A DNA stretch of 64,000 nt. Origin: Clostridia bacterium (GTDB lineage: Bacteria; Bacillota; Clostridia; Christensenellales; Aristaeellaceae). Location of the stretch: NCBI GenBank assembly GCA_017534885.1, contig JAFXVR010000026.1:1-64000 (forward strand), given 5' to 3'. Below, in pieces: positions 60,620 through 64,000 of this stretch. The notes under the pieces were generated by a model. The model made no database searches and had not been told where the DNA came from. It saw nothing but the letters and a program-made list of their open reading frames with translations. Each line of letters starts with the position of its first letter. Position 1 is the first letter of the stretch. The translations under genes were made by a program, and so were the position numbers.

Positions 60620-61503
60620 TGGATCTGGGCGCGATTTTCAACCTCTCCACCCTGATGAACACCATCAACACCGCCACCATCGTGGTGCTGGCGGGTCTGG
60701 GCTGCCTGATGACCGACCAGGCCGGCATGATGTGCATCGGCATCGACGGCATGATGACGGCGGGCGCGTTTGCGGCGGTCATCGGCTCCTGGCTCTGCTC
60801 CTCCTGGATCATGGGCCTGGTCTTCGCCTTGGCGGTGGGCCTGCTGCTGGGCGGCTTTTACGGGCTGTTCGTCATCCGCTACAAGAGCGATGAGTTCATC
60901 ATCGGCGTGGCGCTGAACATCTTCGCGGTGGCCATCACCACCTTCCTGCTGCGCTCCATCCCCGGCCAGTCCGGCTCCTTCCATCCCGCCACCGGCGCGG
61001 TGGTCAAGCTGCCGAGCTTCAGCATCGCGGGCAGCAATGTCTCCATCATGGTGCCCCTGAGCTGGCTGCTGGTCGCCCTCACCTGGCTGCTGGTGTACCG
61101 GACGCCCCTGGGCTTCTGGCTCCACGCCTCGGGCGAGCATCCGGAATCCCTGCGCTCCGTGGGCCGCAGCCCTGAGCGCATGAAGTACCTGGGCTCCCTG
61201 GCCTGCGGCCTGTTCTGCGGCCTGAGCGGCGCCTACCTCTCCCTGGGCTATCTCTCCACCTTCACCGAAAACATGTCCGCCTCCCAGGGCTATGTGGCGG
61301 TGGCCTGCGTCATCTTCGGGCGCTCCAACCCCGTGTATGTTTTCCTGGCCGCCCTGCTCTTCGGCTTCATCGACGCGGCGGGCCAGCGCATGCAGGGCAT
61401 TGTCGACCCCACCCTCACGGCCACCTTCCCCTACATCGGCACCATCCTGATGATGGTCATCTTGGCGGTGCGCTACACGGCCATGAAGAAAAAACGCGCC
61501 TGA
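60619..61503 (+). CDS. BMP-type (nucleoside) ABC transporter permease
   Basis: A 294-residue second permease with about eight membrane segments, similar in layout to NupC/YufQ. It starts with LSTLMNTINTATIVVLAGLG and has GMMCIGIDGMMTAGAF, LGFWLHASGEHPESL and FGFIDAAGQRMQG. Its start overlaps the preceding stop by one base. It ends the operon, and a strong terminator follows. With tdk and the pyr genes in the window, nucleoside uptake is a reasonable inference. Confidence 0.92.
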   Translation: MDLGAIFNLSTLMNTINTATIVVLAGLGCLMTDQAGMMCIGIDGMMTAGAFAAVIGSWLCSSWIMGLVFALAVGLLLGGFYGLFVIRYKSDEFIIGVALNIFAVAITTFLLRSIPGQSGSFHPATGAVVKLPSFSIAGSNVSIMVPLSWLLVALTWLLVYRTPLGFWLHASGEHPESLRSVGRSPERMKYLGSLACGLFCGLSGAYLSLGYLSTFTENMSASQGYVAVACVIFGRSNPVYVFLAALLFGFIDAAGQRMQGIVDPTLTATFPYIGTILMMVILAVRYTAMKKKRA

Positions 61504-61523
61504 GCGGCGCAAGATGCAATCAG

Positions 61524-61568
61524 CAAGCCCTTCGCCGGGGACGTTTCCGTCGGCGAAGGGCTTGTTTT
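61524..61568 (+). terminator. Terminator of the BMP-type transporter operon
   Basis: CAAGCCCTTCGCC (61524-61536) pairs perfectly with GGCGAAGGGCTTG (61552-61564), followed by TTTT. Confidence 0.85.
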
Positions 61569-61615
61569 GATTCATGCTGAGGGCTCATCCGGCTGATGGC
61601 GGAGGGAGAAAGCGC

Positions 61616-62623
61616 TCACCCGTCCTTCCGGCCGTCCCTGTCCGCCGCCAGCGCACACAGGCGGTCTTCCAGCGCGTCCTTTGCTTCATTGACGGGCATG
61701 TGCTGCTGTTCCCACCAGTCCGCCATGTGGCGCAAGCCTTCCTCTAAGGTAATCCGGGGCTCCCAGTCCGGGGCGGCCTGCCGGATCTTGTCCAGCGAAA
61801 ACACGTGGTCAAAGCGCTTCTCGTACCAGATGTGATCGAACTGCCCCGGATCGAGGCTGAAGAGCGTCTGGCTGGGCAAATATGCGAATACCGGCTCCCT
61901 GCCCGCGATAAGGCCAAAGGTGCGGTAATAGGTTTCCATGTCCGCCGCGTTCCGGCTGGTGATGTGGAAATCCTGATTGTACGCGGCCGGGTTCAGGCAG
62001 CAGGCCAGGTAGCCGCGGGCCAGATCCGGCGCAAAGGTGAAGGTGAACACGGTTTTGCCGTCATCGTACAGCAGCAGCGGCCTGCCCTGGCGGATGCGGT
62101 GGAGGATGTTCACGTTCTGCCGCAGCACGCCGATGTTCGCGCAGCCCTCCCCGTAGGTCAGGGATGGGCGGATGATGGTGATGGGCACCGGCCCCTTGCG
62201 CATCTGTTCAGCCAGACAGGCCTCCATCCGCGCCTTGTTGAAGGCATAGGGATAGACGGGATCCTCCCACCGCCTGGTCTCTGATTCCCGCACCGGATAA
62301 GCCGTGAAGGGCTTGCGGTAGGCGCAGGTGGTGGAGGTGAAAATCCACTGCCTGGCCGAGCCGCCGAAGCAGGTGAGCGAGTGCTCAGCGTCCTCCGGGC
62401 TGCGGGACAGCATATCGATGACCACGTCCACCGCCAGGCCCGCTGTTGCCTGCCGGAAGGCCCCGGCATCCCGCCAGTCCGCATGAATGGTCTGCGGCGC
62501 TTCGGCAAAGACCACCCGCCGCTGACCCCGGTTCAGGGCGATCATCTCATGCCCCGCCCTGATTCCCTCTGAAACGATGGCACGGCTGATCACGCCTGTG
62601 CCGCCAAGAATAAGGATTTTCAT
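61616..62623 (-). CDS. NAD-dependent epimerase/dehydratase-like protein
   Basis: A 335-residue extended short-chain dehydrogenase. The Rossmann start ILILGGTGVISRAIV carries the cofactor Gly motif, and YAFNKARME holds the catalytic Tyr-x3-Lys. FTSTTCAYRK contains the catalytic Ser/Thr. Members act on nucleotide sugars, but some lost catalysis and bind RNA or NAD only. It lies six bases after a BspA-type gene on the same strand, so the two are co-transcribed; a link to surface glycosylation would be a guess. Confidence 0.82.
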   Translation of the reverse strand: MKILILGGTGVISRAIVSEGIRAGHEMIALNRGQRRVVFAEAPQTIHADWRDAGAFRQATAGLAVDVVIDMLSRSPEDAEHSLTCFGGSARQWIFTSTTCAYRKPFTAYPVRESETRRWEDPVYPYAFNKARMEACLAEQMRKGPVPITIIRPSLTYGEGCANIGVLRQNVNILHRIRQGRPLLLYDDGKTVFTFTFAPDLARGYLACCLNPAAYNQDFHITSRNAADMETYYRTFGLIAGREPVFAYLPSQTLFSLDPGQFDHIWYEKRFDHVFSLDKIRQAAPDWEPRITLEEGLRHMADWWEQQHMPVNEAKDALEDRLCALAADRDGRKDG

Positions 62624-62629
62624 TCTGCT

Positions 62630-64000
62630 TCAATCATACACCAGCGTCACACTGGTGCCTTCAAATGCTCCGGGATGAACCTGGCAGCCGGCGGGGATGT
62701 GCACGGTACCCTCCAGGCCTGTGCAGTCCAGGAAAGCGCCCTCCTCGATCGACTCCAGCCCGTCGGGCAGGGTGAGGTAGAGGAGCTTTGTGCAGTCCCG
62801 GAAGGCGCAGAAGCCGATGGTCTTGATGTTGGCGGGAATCTTCAGCTCATGCCTGAAGCTGCAGTGGCTGAATGTGTCCGCGCCGATTTGGGTCAGGCCC
62901 GAGGGGATGGTGAGCTCGCCGGTGAAGGCGCAGCCGCAGAAGGCCATGTCGCCCAGCTCCTTCAGGCCGTCCGGCAGCTCCAGCGATCCGTTCAGCCCGC
63001 CGCACTCCGAGAAGGCGCCGAAGTAGATCGCGGTGACCGACGCGGGAATCTCCAGCGAGCCCGTGATTCCCAGCTCGTAAAAGGCGCACTGCTCAATGGT
63101 CTTCAGGCGGCGGGGCAGCCGGACCTCGCCGGTGACCTTCTGGCGCATGCCGTCCGCGCCGGAGAAGGCGTATTCTTTGATGACAGTCACCAGCCTGCCG
63201 CCGATCTTGTCGGCAAAGCACAGCCCGGTCTGCTCGTCATCACAGCCGGTGGCCACGGCCTCGCCGTTTTCAAGGGCGTAGCGGATGCCGTTCACAGTGC
63301 AGGGCCAGCTGTCGGTATCCCAGGACAGGAGGGCTTCAACGCCCTTGAAGGCCCCGGGATGCACCGAGCAGTCCGCCGGGATGTGGATTTCGCCGGTCAG
63401 GGCGCTGTAGGCGAAAGCCCAGTCCGGCACGGCTTTGACGCTCTCCGGGATGGCCTTCAGGGAGGTGAAGCCTGTTCCCGCAAAGGCGGAGTGCCCGATT
63501 TCGGTCAGGGTTTCCGGCAGGATGAGCTCGCCGGTCAGGGTGCTCTGCCAGCCGAAGGCGTAAGCGCCGATCCGCTCCAGGTGGCTCGGCAGGGTCACGG
63601 GGCCGCGCAGGTATTCACGGGCGTACTTCCTTTGCCCAAGAGAGCCGTTGCCGCCGGGGCACTCAAAGGCGGATTCCGCGATGTCCGTCACCCACCTGCC
63701 ATTCACCTGATCCTTCAGGTACAGCTCGGTCACGTCCTCCTCGAGGCCCATGGCGGTCACCCGGCCGTCCACCAGGTCGTAAACCACGCCGCTGACCGAG
63801 GTGGGCCAGGTCTCCTCCGGCGCTTCGCCTAAGATCGTCCAGCCGATGTTCTGGATGTCCTGCTCGCCGGTTTCGGTGTCCTTCACCACGATGAACACGT
63901 TGAACTTGCCGTCGTAGCCGGGGGTCGCCGCCACCCGCTGCTGGGTGGAGTAGAAATAGTTGACCGGCCGGGACTGGGCATCGTAGATATTGTAGGCGAT
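62630..64000 (-). CDS. BspA-type leucine-rich-repeat protein (5' end outside window)
   Basis: The frame is open to the right edge, giving 456 residues of a longer protein. The visible start IAYNIYDAQSRPVNYFYS is the same beta domain found at 35599-37569, ending TGEQDIQNIGW. About fifteen BspA-type leucine-rich repeats of about 23 residues follow (for example LPDGLESIEEGAFLDCTGL). The signal peptide and any first domain lie beyond 64000. It and the protein at 35599 share domain order and are paralogues; this one ends in CQVHPGAFEGTSVTLVYD, near the same sequence as its partner's end. Confidence 0.85.
   Translation of the reverse strand: MAYNIYDAQSRPVNYFYSTQQRVAATPGYDGKFNVFIVVKDTETGEQDIQNIGWTILGEAPEETWPTSVSGVVYDLVDGRVTAMGLEEDVTELYLKDQVNGRWVTDIAESAFECPGGNGSLGQRKYAREYLRGPVTLPSHLERIGAYAFGWQSTLTGELILPETLTEIGHSAFAGTGFTSLKAIPESVKAVPDWAFAYSALTGEIHIPADCSVHPGAFKGVEALLSWDTDSWPCTVNGIRYALENGEAVATGCDDEQTGLCFADKIGGRLVTVIKEYAFSGADGMRQKVTGEVRLPRRLKTIEQCAFYELGITGSLEIPASVTAIYFGAFSECGGLNGSLELPDGLKELGDMAFCGCAFTGELTIPSGLTQIGADTFSHCSFRHELKIPANIKTIGFCAFRDCTKLLYLTLPDGLESIEEGAFLDCTGLEGTVHIPAGCQVHPGAFEGTSVTLVYD

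Overview
The window looks like a chromosomal segment of a GC-rich anaerobic Firmicute, probably a gut Clostridia lineage. I infer this from strong AGGAGG ribosome binding sites, TTGACA/TATAAT-type promoters, PyrR attenuation, BspA-type leucine-rich-repeat surface proteins, pyrI paired with pyrB, and many paired MATE transporters. I cannot name the species. Almost all genes from 8.2 kb to 56.7 kb lie on the minus strand. Plus-strand genes are confined to the left accessory end, a LacI-type regulator at 9.4 kb and a transporter operon at 56.9-61.5 kb.

Layout. 1-8.1 kb is an accessory region. It has an IS630-like transposase tail at the left edge, an amidohydrolase-fold protein that lost several metal ligands, small membrane proteins, a tandem pair of MATE transporters and a secreted esterase. 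It ends in a 1.7 kb mobile-element graveyard: a frameshifted and truncated tnpV, a 98-bp hairpin, a possible attachment site, a 22-bp-periodic repeat array and the tail of a DDE transposase. 8.2-13.3 kb holds pgsA, a deoxyribosyltransferase-like protein, the LacI-type regulator, a secreted hydrolase and a UbiB-type kinase with a phasin-like partner. 13.3-28.7 kb is a pyrimidine region: pyrR-uraA with a complete PyrR attenuator, a livKHMGF-type ABC transporter, pyrC-pyrK-pyrD-pyrF, two more MATE transporters, then pyrB-pyrI with its own promoter. carA, carB and pyrE are not in the window. 28.8-32.4 kb is an LplABC-type carbohydrate ABC transporter.

32.6-56.7 kb is a long run of closely spaced or overlapping minus-strand housekeeping genes: nitroreductase, zinc-ribbon protein, orphan barstar, pyruvate kinase, a BspA-type protein, ppk, mnmE, phosphoesterase, HD hydrolase, dut, uvrC, a Clp-like AAA protein with a small partner, a PHP phosphoesterase, proB-proA, tdk, GNAT, an Lgt-like membrane protein, a PLP lyase, a methyltransferase and a pseudouridine synthase. 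56.9-61.5 kb is a plus-strand BMP-type (nucleoside-like) ABC transporter operon. The window closes with an epimerase and a second BspA-type protein that runs off the right edge.

Theme: nucleobase and nucleoside economy (de novo pyrimidine synthesis, uracil permease, tdk, dut, BMP transporter) with the secreted and transport functions of a nutrient-scavenging anaerobe. Points most worth a second look are the Clp-like AAA module, the branched-chain-type transporter lodged inside the pyrimidine genes, substrate-binding proteins that all lack a lipobox beside an atypical Lgt-like protein, and the repeat structures at 6.9-7.6 kb and 14.6-14.9 kb.
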